From Eudorina sp. 2006-703-Eu-15 (Eukaryota; Chlorophyta; Chlorophyceae; Chlamydomonadales; Volvocaceae), in assembly GCA_003117195.1 (NCBI GenBank), contig BDSI01000005.1, positions 542,857 to 606,856 of the forward strand: DNA of 64,000 bases, read 5' to 3'. Shown here one piece after another: positions 12,801 through 23,485 of the stretch (its first letter is position 1; each line of letters begins with the position of its first letter). The notes below the pieces were generated by a model. It saw only the letters and a list, made by a program, of their open reading frames with translations. It made no database searches and was not told where the DNA came from. The translations under genes and the position numbers were made by a program.

Positions 12801-15544
12801 GTTGTACCTCCTATACGGACGTCGTACGAGACGGGCCTCGGCTCAGACCGAGCATTATGACGTACCCAAGAAGGATGATGGTTTGCGTCGGCGTTGGTTT
12901 GTTGGCCTGATGTCGATATTGAAGGGAAGGGGAATGTGGACTCCGGGTCAGCGGGCCTGCGAACCACACTCAAGTCAAGGAGGAAGCTGGAGGAAGCTGG
13001 AGGAAGCCGCAATATGACTGTGTGGCCGACGGCACACGCGCGCTTGCTGTGATCGCAATGCACCGGAGATCCATTTGCGCGCTCACAGTTCATCTGCGTA
13101 ACCGTCAAGGATTTCCGTTACGTGCCTGACCGGCTCCAACCGTCACCAACAGTGAACCCCCAACCGCCACCGGTTTCAGGTGATGCCTGTGGTGATTTCG
13201 GAGCGCGCTGTGTTCTACCGGGAGCGCGCCAGCGGCATGTACAGCAGTTTCGTATTCGCGGCAGCACAGGGCATCGCGGAGGCTCCGTACCTGTTCGTAC
13301 AGTCGGTCGTGTACGTCATCATCGTGTACTGCACCACCCAGTTTGAGTTTGACTCGGCCAAGGCGCTCTGGTTCTGGTGGGTGCCGCTCAGGGGGCGGCT
13401 CGAGGGTAATGGGATGGTTGCAGTTTGCGACCGTAACCCCACAAAGCCCCATCGGATACATGAAATAATGGACCATGGGTGGCTTGGGGCGTCAGGGTAT
13501 TCGCCGGGCGTGTGCTGACACGCAGGGTTGTGTACGCGCTTCTCATCACGTTGTTGACCCGCAGGCCCCAACTATATGTATGGGTACATCACAAAGCCCG
13601 ACCCTGTCTGTCTGTCTGTCTGTCCGATCCTTGTGTCTGTCTTGAGACAAGACAGACACAAGCCTGCCTGCCCGACCCTCTGTCTGTCTTGCCTGTCCCG
13701 GCCCCAGGCTGTTCATCTGGCTGAACATCCAGTGCTTCACCTACCTGGGCATGGGCTCCATGAACCTGACCCCCAACATGCCTGCCAGCATCGCCCTGAC
13801 CTCCTTCGCGGTGCTGCTGTGGAACCTGTTCTGCGGCTTCCTCATCTACCGAGATGTGAGGAGGCTGCGGCGTAGACCTTGGACTAGGGCTGGGGAAGGG
13901 GTAGGGCCGGCGCGCCAAGGTGGTTGGGGTAAAGCTCCCGTGCTTACAGACACATACGCGCATATGCGCAGGGCCGGACCGGGAAGCAGGCCAAGTCATA
14001 CTGAGTACGGTGTATGCTCCTGGGAGGGCGAGGTCATGGAGCATGGTGTATGCTCCTGGGCGGGCGAGGTCATGGAGTACGGTGTGTTGGGTAGCTCGCG
14101 TCGCACACAGCTTTTGAGGGTGGGGCTTGCGCGAGTGTGCGGCATTAGGAGGCGGCGGCAGCGGGCGTGAGCTCGGCGCATCCGGTCCGGTTGACGAATG
14201 AGGACATGCTGGTCCGCATTTCCAACCCCTCCAAACCCAGCCACCCACGCCCAATGTCGTTTTGCCCCCAAAATGACTCCGGCCGCATGACCCCTTCCGG
14301 CTGCATGACCCGTGTCCCGCAGGACATCAAACCCTGGTGGTTGTGGGCCTACTACTTCAACCCCGCCACGTGAGTAGGCGCTTGGGGTCGACCATTGGAA
14401 CCCGCGCTGTTCTGTCGGCCACATGATACCCGCTTGGGAATGGGCCAACGCGGGCGCGTGAGGGGGCGCCGTGTGAGGGCAGGGCACGTCGTGTGGGGGG
14501 CAACCTGGCGATGTCAGCTGCGGGCCCATCTGGGATGACCTGTCTGTGCTGCTTACAGTATTTGGTACTGCAATGTGGTACGACCCACGACGGCACCACG
14601 TGAATCACGGGTGGCTTCGTACGGCATGCAGGTACTCGATCTACGGCTGCATCACCACGCAGCTGGGAGACGTCACGCACGAGATGATCAACGTCGGTAA
14701 GCGGTTGGGGGGTTGGCGGTGTCGCCAGTACAGGTGTCGTAGTCATGTACCGTACTAGTAAGGAAAACGATTCTGCCCCCGTGGCTAAGCGTGTCGCTGT
14801 GCATGGCCTTGGTCGACGGCGATAAGGTATCTCCTACGATATGTTAGCCCATACATTAGGTGATCTCCTGCGATAGGGTATGCTACCTCCTGCGATAGGT
14901 CATCTATCCCCTGCGTCTTTGGGCGATTTGCTGGAGTACTCGGATCAGCATGGAGAGGTCCCATATGCGTTCTGGTGCCCGCTCTGTGCCATGTCGCGCC
15001 ACCCCGGCCCGAGGCCCGGCGTCGGATGCTCGCAACTGAGCAGCCCCCGCTGCCTATTGCCGTATTTCATGATGTTTGTACGGCACAGGCCAAGTTGACG
15101 GCGTGGACACGTACATGTCGGTTGCGGAGTACGTGGAGACGACCTTCAACTACCAGTGAGTTGCATTTTGTACGGCGCTGCAGTGCAACCGCTCTTTCAA
15201 TCGGTCTCCATTCTCTTGAGTGGTTGAGTTAGCTATTGATTGGTTCGCAGCTCGGAACCCGAGATGCCGTCTTAGGGTCTGTGGTTTGGGGGAACGCCAA
15301 TGCCGTGTAACACAGTGCGACCGCCCTGTTGTTTGCTCAACTGCCCTGTGCCTCCTCTTTCCAAAGCAAGCAACTGATTCTCACGCTGCTGCTCCCGCAA
15401 TGTGCTACACACTTACCCTCCGCTGTACTACATCGCAGTTACGACATGCGCGGCTGGCTGGTGCTCATCATGGTCGGCTTCATCGCCCTTTTCAGGTCCT
15501 TCTCCTACATAGGCCTGGCGTTCCTGAATTACCAAGTGCGATAA
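101..15544 (+). CDS. Full-size ABCG (PDR-type) ABC transporter, 5' partial
   Basis: ATP-driven exporter of the pleiotropic drug resistance type, expected in the plasma membrane; substrate unknown. The order is NBD1-TMD1-NBD2-TMD2. NBD1 has Walker [10 protein letters not shown] (exon 2), signature [10 protein letters not shown] (exon 4) and Walker B/D-loop DEITNGLDS (exon 6). NBD2 has GASGAGKTT (exon 19), [10 protein letters not shown] and [15 protein letters not shown] (exon 20). TMD marks are FYKQRD (exon 11) and the PDR hallmark [13 protein letters not shown] (exon 26). Exons: 101-182, 610-1030, 1332-1447, 1628-1730, 1987-2024, 2317-2397, 2737-2916, 3353-3552, 3849-3948, 4399-4515, 4966-5159, 5560-5659, 5965-6025, 6369-6514, 6901-7024, 7557-7777, 8446-8692, 9124-9181, 9538-9709, 10266-10607, 10929-10960, 11173-11280, 11508-11621, 11961-12230, 12683-12764, 13180-13376, 13708-13855, 14323-14369, 14632-14696, 15089-15155, 15439-15544. 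All phases agree, giving 1445 residues; only the N-terminus, upstream of the window, is missing. Exon 16 encodes an acidic linker and exon 17 a GTN repeat. Confidence 0.93.
503..545. repeat. 13-bp pyrimidine tandem repeat
   Basis: About 3.3 copies of CTGTCCCTCCTCC in the intron before transporter exon 2. The polypyrimidine character fits the 3' part of an intron. Confidence 0.8.
2131..2159. repeat. CAGA microsatellite
   Basis: Seven consecutive CAGA units in the intron between transporter exons 5 and 6. A shorter AGACAGACAG run lies near 1258, and the CTGT equivalent near 13607. Confidence 0.8.
3949..4398 (+). other. GC-AG intron in the ABCG gene
   Basis: The exon ending GVSQ is followed by GCAAGC rather than GT. 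Ending at CAG|GCAAGC keeps phase 0 into the next exon, which starts ACTCTGTTC after TACAG and continues transmembrane domain 1. GC donors with this strong flanking consensus are a known minor class of U2-type intron. Confidence 0.7.
5160..5325 (+). repeat. Polypurine GGGGAGGAGG tract
   Basis: About 165 bases almost free of pyrimidines at the start of the intron after transporter exon 11. It is an imperfect mix of GGAGGGG and GGAAAGGGG units on the transcribed-sense strand, with high potential for G-quadruplex or triplex structure. Confidence 0.85.
7821..8060. repeat. Six identical 40-bp tandem repeats
   Basis: Six perfect copies of a 40-bp unit beginning GAAGCTGACGGGAAGACAGC lie at exactly 40-bp spacing, with a partial copy before them and a diverging edge after. 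They sit in the 668-bp intron between transporter exons 16 and 17. Absence of any mismatch between copies indicates recent expansion or homogenisation. Confidence 0.97.
8756..8796. repeat. GTCG/GTCT microsatellite
   Basis: A run of GTCG and GTCT tetramers within the intron after transporter exon 17. Confidence 0.8.
9191..9333 (+). repeat. GGGA microsatellite, about 35 units
   Basis: An essentially uninterrupted run of GGGA tetramers follows the donor site of transporter exon 18 by about ten bases. With G-triplets every four bases on the sense strand, the nascent RNA could fold into G-quadruplexes. The antisense frame reads as a Pro-Ser-Leu-Pro repeat but is not a gene. Confidence 0.95.
9861..9891. 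repeat. GT dinucleotide microsatellite
   Basis: Fifteen GT units in the intron between transporter exons 19 and 20, followed by two TTGGCGGGTG copies. Confidence 0.9.
13630..13662. repeat. Perfect 15-bp inverted repeat (hairpin)
   Basis: CTTGTGTCTGTCTTG at 13630-13644 is followed by AGA and its exact reverse complement at 13648-13662. It lies in the intron before transporter exon 27, just after a CTGT microsatellite, and could form a 15-bp stem with a 3-base loop in the RNA. Confidence 0.9.
14007..14086. repeat. 36-bp tandem repeat, about 2.2 copies
   Basis: Two copies of a unit beginning GGTGTATGCTCCTGGG, with few differences, plus the start of a third, in the intron between transporter exons 27 and 28. 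Confidence 0.85.
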
Positions 15545-17857
15545 GGAACGATCAGCGTACGGCATGTAGTACGGCCGTCGTTCACGATAAACTAGACGAG
15601 GTGAAACGCAAGTGGGATGGAGCGGAGGGGAGTGGAGTGCGGGAATTAATCGAGATTATAATAACACGGCTCGGTGTGGCGTCCCGCATTAGATTTGACT
15701 TCCAGCGTTCCTTCCGCAATTAGGCATCCTCCGGCCGGCTGCTGCACTGCTGGCCAGTGATCATTCGAATTGTGGGTGCGTGGCTGGTCTGTACGCCGCC
15801 CGTTTCCTGCGCCTGTCAGCGACAGCTAGGCGGTCTGCTGTTGGCCTTTTGATTTCCTTACGATTATCTTTCTATGAGTGAAGCGCCATGAGTGGGAAAC
15901 GTAGTTTTTTTTCTCACCGTTGACTTTTTGTTTGCTTTGTTTGCTGATGCTTTCGCGTGATATGGGTTTTTGGGGTTTTTGGTCCACACGAGCCTCGGGG
16001 ACCTCGGGGGGATCTCCGGGGGAGCTACCCGGTGCACTGCGCGGGATGGGCTTGTTGATCAGGCGCCCGTGAGTGCAGGATCTGGACAAGGATGGCTTGG
16101 CCTGAGTTGTCCTGAGCGCGTGCACCGAGTGCTTCGCCGCCCTGACAGCCCTGATTGTCTTCAGGACGGCTGCGCTGTGTGTTGACTTGACGGGGGCGGG
16201 GTTTCACGCCTGCTTCACTGCATTTGTAGCGCATGCAGAGTACGGAAGTGAAACGGAGTGCGTTGCGATGGCAGCTGCAGTGCGCCGTGTGATTCGTGTG
16301 ATTCGTGCGTACCTCGAGAGGTGTTGGCAACGGTCCTTATCCAAGCTGGGGTGGCTCACTGCTTCGGCTCGCTTTGGCAAGCCGCGTTGACCATTTCTTA
16401 CGTGGACGCGTGTTAAGGTGTGATTACGGAAAGCACTGATCAAGAGACGAGACATGAGGTCGCACTAGGGCATGTGGATCCACATGCTGCCGTTGCGTTG
16501 CGGCAGGCTGCACGTGAGCGTGACTGACGGAGCATCATCGGTGGAGCGGACTCGCGGCGAGAGATGGGTGGCAGTGTCGTAGCGGCAGGTCGGTAGCCTT
16601 GCCCTGTATTTCCTGGTGATTAGGGTTATTGAGTGTGTTGGTGTGAGGTGGCCTAGGCGACTATTGCTATGTTGCGCACCGCTACGTGGATCAGGTCGAT
16701 GAGCGCGTGGATTTTCTCTGCATGTGCACATCAATGCCTGCATAGCGAGAGTACGGATGCAAACGTGAACCACATTTGAGAGGCAGCTGGGATCAGTGTG
16801 CTTGGGGCTCTTGGCCTTCCGCTTTCTTTGGAACACCACTCTGTGCGGATGTGTTACTGAGTGCATTAGAGCATACCGAAGAAGCAAGAAGAGTGATGGC
16901 AGCGCTCGCTGTATTGGGCGTTAGATTGCACCGACACAACTGCAGTCTGCAGACGTCTGTACGTTAGCGCGTGTTGCTGTGGTTGCCACAGGCCTGGTTG
17001 ACACAGCTTATTGTGAGCCTCTTTGCACTATTTCAGGGTTGGGAGTCAACCTAGAAGGTTTGCGTTCGGGGGCTGGGCGGGCTGGGCGTCGTGCCGCCGA
17101 CACACACAAACAGGATACAAGTGTTGCTGGCACCCATGCACGCGCTTGAGGAGCAGGGGAGTTGCAGGCTGTTGTACCGTATGCCGAGTGACCGTGTGCT
17201 GGACATCCTGGCATTGACGCCAGGAAAGGTTGTGGTGACGGATGCCGGACCGCAGTGCGGTACACACCGTTGATCCCTGTTTGGGGCCCGCTGTAACGTT
17301 CATTCTTGCACTGTAAAGAAGACCGCCCCAGCCATGAAGTTATTAGTGAGACCCAGTGTAACGCTGCTGCGGTAACAAACGCCAAAAGCCAGTGGCTGCT
17401 GGTGGCGATTCGACACGCAAACGAGATTCGATGAGACTCACCAAATGCCTTGGATCAGCGGTGGCCCTTTGATGCCTGCCAAATTACCATATCCAATGTC
17501 TCTTTCTTTCCGGACAATGGCGGTCACGTGGGGTACACAGTCACGCAGTTGCACCAGGTCGCTGACCGCGGGGCTCAACGTCGGTCACCTCGGGTCGGCA
17601 CCCGGCAGTTGGCGGCACAGCACGAAATGTGCACCCGCGGTCCACCACCACCTCAGGAAGACACCACGGTCCTCCACCACTCACACCGGCTCCTACGTAT
17701 CTTCCTCCAACATTTGTCCACCTGACTCCAGCTACACGCATCTACCCTGGCTCGATTCATTTTCTGGAAGTTCTCAGGGTAGTCATGGCCTGGTTCCTCC
17801 GTCGACTGACCCGCAGCCAGCCGAGGAATTCGCTGACCGGCGGACGTGGTTGACTGA
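15545..17857. other. Convergent 3' region of ABCG gene and kinase-SUMO-like gene
   Basis: No coding sequence is recognised. The plus strand is rich in G and T from 15545 to about 17400, the usual look of a 3' UTR from the plus-strand transporter, then becomes rich in A and C up to 17857, as expected for the 3' UTR of the minus-strand gene. The changeover coincides with a cluster of TGTAA motifs. Short open frames here have no family features. Confidence 0.6.
17292..17361 (+). terminator. TGTAA polyadenylation signal cluster for the ABCG gene
   Basis: Three TGTAA motifs occur at 17292-17296, 17312-17316 and 17357-17361, at the downstream end of the GT-rich tract after the transporter stop. 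TGTAA is the known poly(A) signal of volvocine algae. Use here would give a 3' UTR of about 1.75 kb. Confidence 0.5.
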
Positions 17858-20800
17858 CTAACCTGCACGAGGGCTGTTGCCCGGCCCGCGCAGCAGCTGC
17901 ACGGGCTGCTGGCCATGCCGCCCGCCCGCCAGACCCGCAGCCGTGCCGTCCCGGACCACCTGCATGCCGCCCCATTCCAACACCGCCAGCGCCGCGCCCT
18001 CCCGCCGCAGCACCCCCACCCGTGCCGCCTCCGCCTCCAGCTTGCCGTACACGGGCAGCGGCGCCTCCAGCCGCTCGAACAGCATGAACACGCGCACCAG
18101 CATGTCCGGCTCCGGCTCGATCCGCAGCGCCGCCGCCGCCGCCTGGTAGTCCCGCGGGTCGGCGAAGGAGACCAGCAGCCAGTCCGCGCCCTCCATGTGG
18201 GGCATCCAGTAGGTCACGAAGTCGGTGCGCTCGCGCACTGGCACGCCGAAGGCTGCCAGCGCGTCGTACAGCCACAGGTCGACGCCGGACCCCAGCACGC
18301 AGAAGGAGCGCGCGGGGTCAAAGTCGGGCAGGGGCATGTTGGGCGGCGTGGGGCCCAGACCGGGGATGCGGGGCCCTGCCTTGGGCTGTGGTGCGCAGGT
18401 CGCTGCGCTGCCGGGGTCGCTGCTGCCTGCGGGAGTCCCGGCGCCTGCCTGGCTCACACCCGTGGGGCAGCTGCCTGGCCCCGTGACGGCTTCCCAGAAC
18501 AGGTAGCTGTACTGCCGACCGCCGCTGCCCGGATTTACAAGCGTCCCGTCTGGAAGCGCGCGGACCAGCCACTCCGCCGCACGGCCGCCGACACCGGTGT
18601 CGACGCCACCGGCTCCGGCGCTGCCGATCTCGCCGCAGCCGTCATCGGGCCGCGGCACCAGGCTGCTGAAGCGCCAGCTGTCTGACAGCCGCAGCTGCAC
18701 GTTTACGTCGCAGGGCTGTGCGGCCCAGAGGCAGATGACGGGCTTCCCGCCGACTTGTTCCAGGACGACATCCAGTATGTTGTCATCCCCTTTCATACCA
18801 AGCGATTCCGGCGTGTTGGTAGGCGAAAATCGTGTTGTTAGGTAAAGGAATCTGTGACTGCCGGGGTCGATGCCCTTACTGTTGCAGTACTGCACGGGGT
18901 GCACAGATGAACACGGGCAGGCATTGGGATGAGGCATCACACACTGGTGATTGCGAATACCGATGCACAGACAGTATGCTACCACCGAAACAGGGCTGGA
19001 CGAAGGCGAGGAGCCGTAAACCTGGGACTCATTTTACACCCGCAATATAGCAAATCTGTAGGGTTTCTGAAATAAAGGAAAGAAAATCAAAGTTTCCTGT
19101 TTATCTGCCGAGAGCGTCTTCGCCGTCAGCGAGTGATAGATTACGGCGGAGCCGTACAGTTGCGAGTGAAGGCAAGTCGGCGAGCGCGACCGGGGCTCGG
19201 TTTCCATCCGATTCATCTGACAAAGGTTGCCACCGACCTGCCCTGCCGCTCACCGCCTTCATCAGCTTCTCCAGCGGCGCCAGTGGGGCAATGCGAAAAT
19301 AAACCTCGTCGCCGGTCTGATCCTTGACAATAACGTTGACATAGTTGCGACTGCGCGCTTGGCCTGGCCCGGGCACGCAACACAGGTGGCACTCGCCACC
19401 CCGAACCAAACCCAGCGCTCCCAGCGCGTTGCTGCCCAGCAGAGCTTCGGGGCCGCACGGCGCACCGTCCAACCGACGTACCACGTCCGGGCGCAGCTCA
19501 GGGAGGGCTGCCGCGGAGATGGCTGGCAGGTCACCCGCGACGTTCTCCTGCACCGAGCACACGACACGAGTTACAAAGTGACACACGTCGCCCCAGCAAT
19601 CAAAGAGCACCGACACATGGATTTTTATTCATCCAGCTAAAGAGTCATGCGTACCCAATGGTGCTGGGGTTTAGTTTTCAGGACAGGCATCTCATCTCCG
19701 CATGGCTTGGCTGAAGTCCATCCCCACGCTCCTGCAGCATCTCGAGTGTGTGGCAATCCGCCCCACACCGTTACCCAACCGCGCTCCCACTGCCGCCGTT
19801 CCACAACCCTCTAGGCAGACCCCTTCCCGCGCCCGCACCGCCAGCTCCATGGCCGTCATGACGGCGTCCACCTCCACGTCCTCGGTCCGGTACATGCGAC
19901 CATTCGCGTGGAGGACCACCGGCACCCGCAGCTTGAGCACCCGCGTGTCCAGCACGATGAGCCTCAGCTGCAGGGGGGGCTCAGTACTGCCGACCTGCGG
20001 GGCAAGGGGGGTTAAATTGAGAAAAATAAATAAACCCGAAGAACGAACCCGGGCACACCCCGGGGTGGGGGGGTTACAGGAAATTGGTAGACATGTTCAT
20101 AATGTGCTGCTGCCAGAGCGGGGTAAGGGGGGGCTAAGGTGCCAGCGACGACGGGACAGGTGAGGCCCACGTGCGCACACCTTCATGTCCCCGCCTATCT
20201 AGGCACCAGACAGATCGGAGGGGCGGCGCCCCGGCCCGGTCGCTGCCCCACCGCCCACGGACGCACTCGGTCGCGCGATAGGTGAAATGCAGGGCGCCAG
20301 GGCGTTCGGAGTTTGGGTGTTCAAGCGGGCTTGGAGCAAACAGGTACTGTAGGGAGGATCAGGGAGGATCAGGCAGCACGCGCCTGCGTGCGATTGTCCA
20401 CACACGCGGGCCTCATCCACGACTTACCCCAGAGCGCTGCACCGAACCACTACATGCTCGTATATGGGATGACAGGCAACAGCTAGCATCTAGCATAACA
20501 AGAAAGCCATCAATCCCCCAGACCTCCCACAGCCCCTTCCCCACACCAGCCGCCGCACCTTGTCCCTCGGGAGTGCCATCCCCCCACCGCGCGGCAGCGC
20601 TGTCGACAGCTCCAGCAGCTCCCCCCGGCCGGTGTCCAGCAGGTACCGGCGGTGGCTCACAGGAATACTCAGACGCGTCAGCGCCCGCTGCAACAGCGTC
20701 CATGTCAACCACGGGGTGCGGCCCTCGTCACCCTCGTCCCTCCCACTGGGGCCAGCTGCCGGGACTTGGTCGTGGTCGGTGTGGCCCTCCTCGCGCTTCC

Positions 20801-22962
20801 TCTTCCGGTTGACCAGGGGGACGGTGACCTCCGCCGCCTTGTCCGGGTGTATTCGCAGGGTGCCGTTGTCCCCAATGTGGACGGGCAGCTGCACGCTGGT
20901 CTGGGGTGCCGGCGGCGGCCCCGCTGCTTGGCGCGGGTGTGTCGTCGGGCGGGGCCCCGGGGATGCCACCGACGCGGCTGCCACCGCAGTCCCCGGTACT
21001 TGTGCTGGGACTGCCCCCGCTGATGCCACCGCCACACCATCTGGGTCCGGTTCCAGGGGCTGTGCCAGCTCCTGCTTGATAATCTTCAGTGCGGCGATCA
21101 CGCTGGGCCGTTGCGCAGGGTCGTACTGCAGGCAGCTGCGCAGGAGGTTGCGCAAGGCGGGGGCCAGGCCCTCGGGCACCTCCGGTGTGCCACGTTTCAT
21201 AGCCACCTGGGGGGGCCCAGGCGCCGCATAAGACGCAGTGACTCCGCCGTAATGATCCGCGACAGACGAACACACTCATGGGTCTCTTATCTAAATACTC
21301 ATGGGTTGAACACACGGGGCGAGCACAGAGCACACGGGGGGATTGAGGTAAGCATACGATGTCCCTTTGTTTTCTGTGTATCCCCCGCCGCACATCACCG
21401 CCTATGTGCATAAGCATCGTTCCAGACAACTGCAACATCGTTGTTGGATCCATCGTCGCACGCCTCGAAAGAGTCTGGAAACACTTTGGGCGCTAGAGGC
21501 ATGTAGCCTGGTCTTGAACCTAATGCACTCATACCAAAGCATGTTGGCGGCGAAGTGCCTGCTACCAGCATCGCAAGACAGCCCTTCCACGCGGGTCCCT
21601 TATGATGCAGACCTGTTCCTTCCCTCACAACGCGGTCCATTTTCCGACCCAGAGGATGGTGTTCTCCCACCCAGTGGCGCACCTTGACAGCGATTTGAAC
21701 TTGGCTCAGCCCGGCCCACGGCGGCCTGCCTGTCAGGGCGTACAACAGTGTGCACCCAAAGCCCCACATGTCGGTCTGGGGCTGCAGCCGCGAACACCCA
21801 CCGCCCGCCGCTGCCGACGACGACGCTGCGTCCTGGTCCTCAAAGTCCATAAACTGCTCGGGTGCCCTGGAGGTGGAAGGGATCAGGACTTCAGGAGTCA
21901 CTCGTGGGCCGGTCCTAATCAGGTTGCGACGGCTGTCAGGCGATCCCGGACCGACAGGGCAACCGGCGGGACGTGAATAGTAGTTCCAGGTTGTTTGCAT
22001 GGATGGTCCAAGCTCACGAGTGTCCTCGATCTCGTCACTGACCGCTGCATGACGTGACCCAGATCGACCCGGGCACCAATAGTTCACGATGCCAGACGCC
22101 GGCGTTGGCACCTCCTCGAACGGCGCAATGGTGGCGGCGATGGCCGCGTGCAGCCCGGCATCGGCGAGCCGCGGGCACTCTACCTCGTCGATCAGCACGT
22201 TGTTCGGCTTGAGGTTGGCCATCACCACACCGCGCTGGTGCACCGCATGCAGGCCCTTGAGCAGGTCGAAAGCCAGCAGCAGTGCTGATCGTAAATGCAG
22301 GCGGCCGCCTGGATGGGGGGCAACAGGCAAGCGCCGGGGACAGCCCCAATTCAGTCCCACATGTACAAACCGAAGTTGGTCGGGTACTTGGTCATCACCA
22401 CAGCGGCACTAGCCTCTTTCACGCAAACGCCAATGACTTGGGTTGTGTGCGCACAGGATACCAACGCACGGGCCAGCCGAAGTAGCTCATCTTGGAGTGC
22501 CTTAGACGTGCTAGGGGAACAGCTCGGAGGTAACGGAAGAATCTTCACAGCAACCTGCGGTAATGAGGGGCAGTTTCGACACGCGGTGGTGAAGCAAGCG
22601 CCCAATAGCGCGCGGAGACCGAACTGAATACCATATACACAGGAGACGATCGTATTACTTGGTCGCATTCTCCCCACGTACGCATCAAGGGTCAACGACA
22701 CAATTTAGGGTTGCTGTCGTTGGCTCGTTGCGTTTTAATAGTCAAACGCAACGACGGCACCACGCCTGTCAACTCGTTGTACACGTGCAAATCCATTATT
22801 ATAAGTCTTTCGAGCGCTGGGATTTTGGTTCACCTCTTCTCCTCGGTAGAGCCCACGGAAAACGCGACCGTTATTGCTTGCACCTCCCAACCGCTGCGCT
22901 GTCACTTGTAAATCCTCTGAGCTCAATACGTTTCCGTATTCAAAGACGTTGGCAGCCATCAT
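17858..22962 (-). CDS. Kinase-like / tandem ubiquitin-like / SUMO-like / KPVI-domain fusion protein
   Basis: Function unknown; possibly a nuclear signalling or SUMO-pathway protein. Exons, 5' to 3' on the minus strand: 22962-22834, 22554-22371, 22308-22077, 21866-21683, 21206-20559, 19994-19821, 19547-19234, 18878-17858. All phases agree and give 961 residues. Residues ~14-275 are a protein kinase fold: Gly-rich loop LGGASNNGRVF, VAVK with K47, NYWAPEQF, DMWGFGC and QRPS. The HRD motif is M134-A-N136 and DFG is D154-A-G. A basic NLS-like NRKRKRE follows. Residues ~460-580 look like a ubiquitin fold, ending GLVRGGECHLCCV. Residues ~585-666 are SUMO-like: NVIVKDQTGDEVYFRI, LEKLMKA, TPESLGM, DVVLEQVGG. 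The C-terminal domain begins KPVICLW right after the di-glycine and contains YSYLFWEA, TYWMPHM and LEWGG, matching a family I know from bacteria and fungi as KPVIYLYP/KPVIYLF proteins. The start at 22962 (MMAANVF) is the first Met close to the kinase fold; the frame is also open upstream to 23196. The fusion itself needs cDNA support. Confidence 0.75.
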
Positions 22963-23485
22963 GAGGCGGCACACATATAGCAGATAATTGTATACTCGTG
23001 GTCGAAAGCCGGCTACGAGGACTCGACGGTAGTCTGACAACAAACTGCAGAGACAGAAGCCACGAGTGCATGCGCTATGCGGATGACGAGGAAATGCAGA
23101 AATTGGGATTACGCAATTGTCCATGTTGAGTTCGTTGCCGACGGTTGTAAGTTGCCGTTGACTTCTGGCTTCCTGGGTTGAGTGGGTTACTTGCAAATTT
23201 GCAGAACTTCAGCGGCAAATGTAGGCAATATATGTATACGCCTGTAACGTAATAGACTGTCGTATATGTCATCGTTAGCTGGTTTCTGTGGAGGGTCGCG
23301 ATTCGTTGCCCTGCCCACTGTACTATAAGAGACCTCTTATGAGCCGACGTGCGCTAGCAGCGCGATGGGCGTGTGCGTAACGTCAGTCCTAGGATTGCCG
23401 ACACCTGAAGGACGGTGGGCGTATTTATTTTATTAATATTGTTTCAGGTAATTAAGATTTACTGGAGCATACGAGTGGGAGGCTG
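22963..23485. promoter_or_regulatory. Divergent intergenic region (putative bidirectional promoter)
   Basis: The minus-strand kinase/SUMO-like gene and the plus-strand Acl4-like gene start on opposite sides of this 523-bp stretch, so both 5' UTRs and promoters must lie here or in flanking exons. The plus-strand side includes AT-rich TATTTATTTTATTAATATTG near 23420-23439, about 50 bp before the Acl4-like ATG. No conserved element can be named. Confidence 0.5.
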
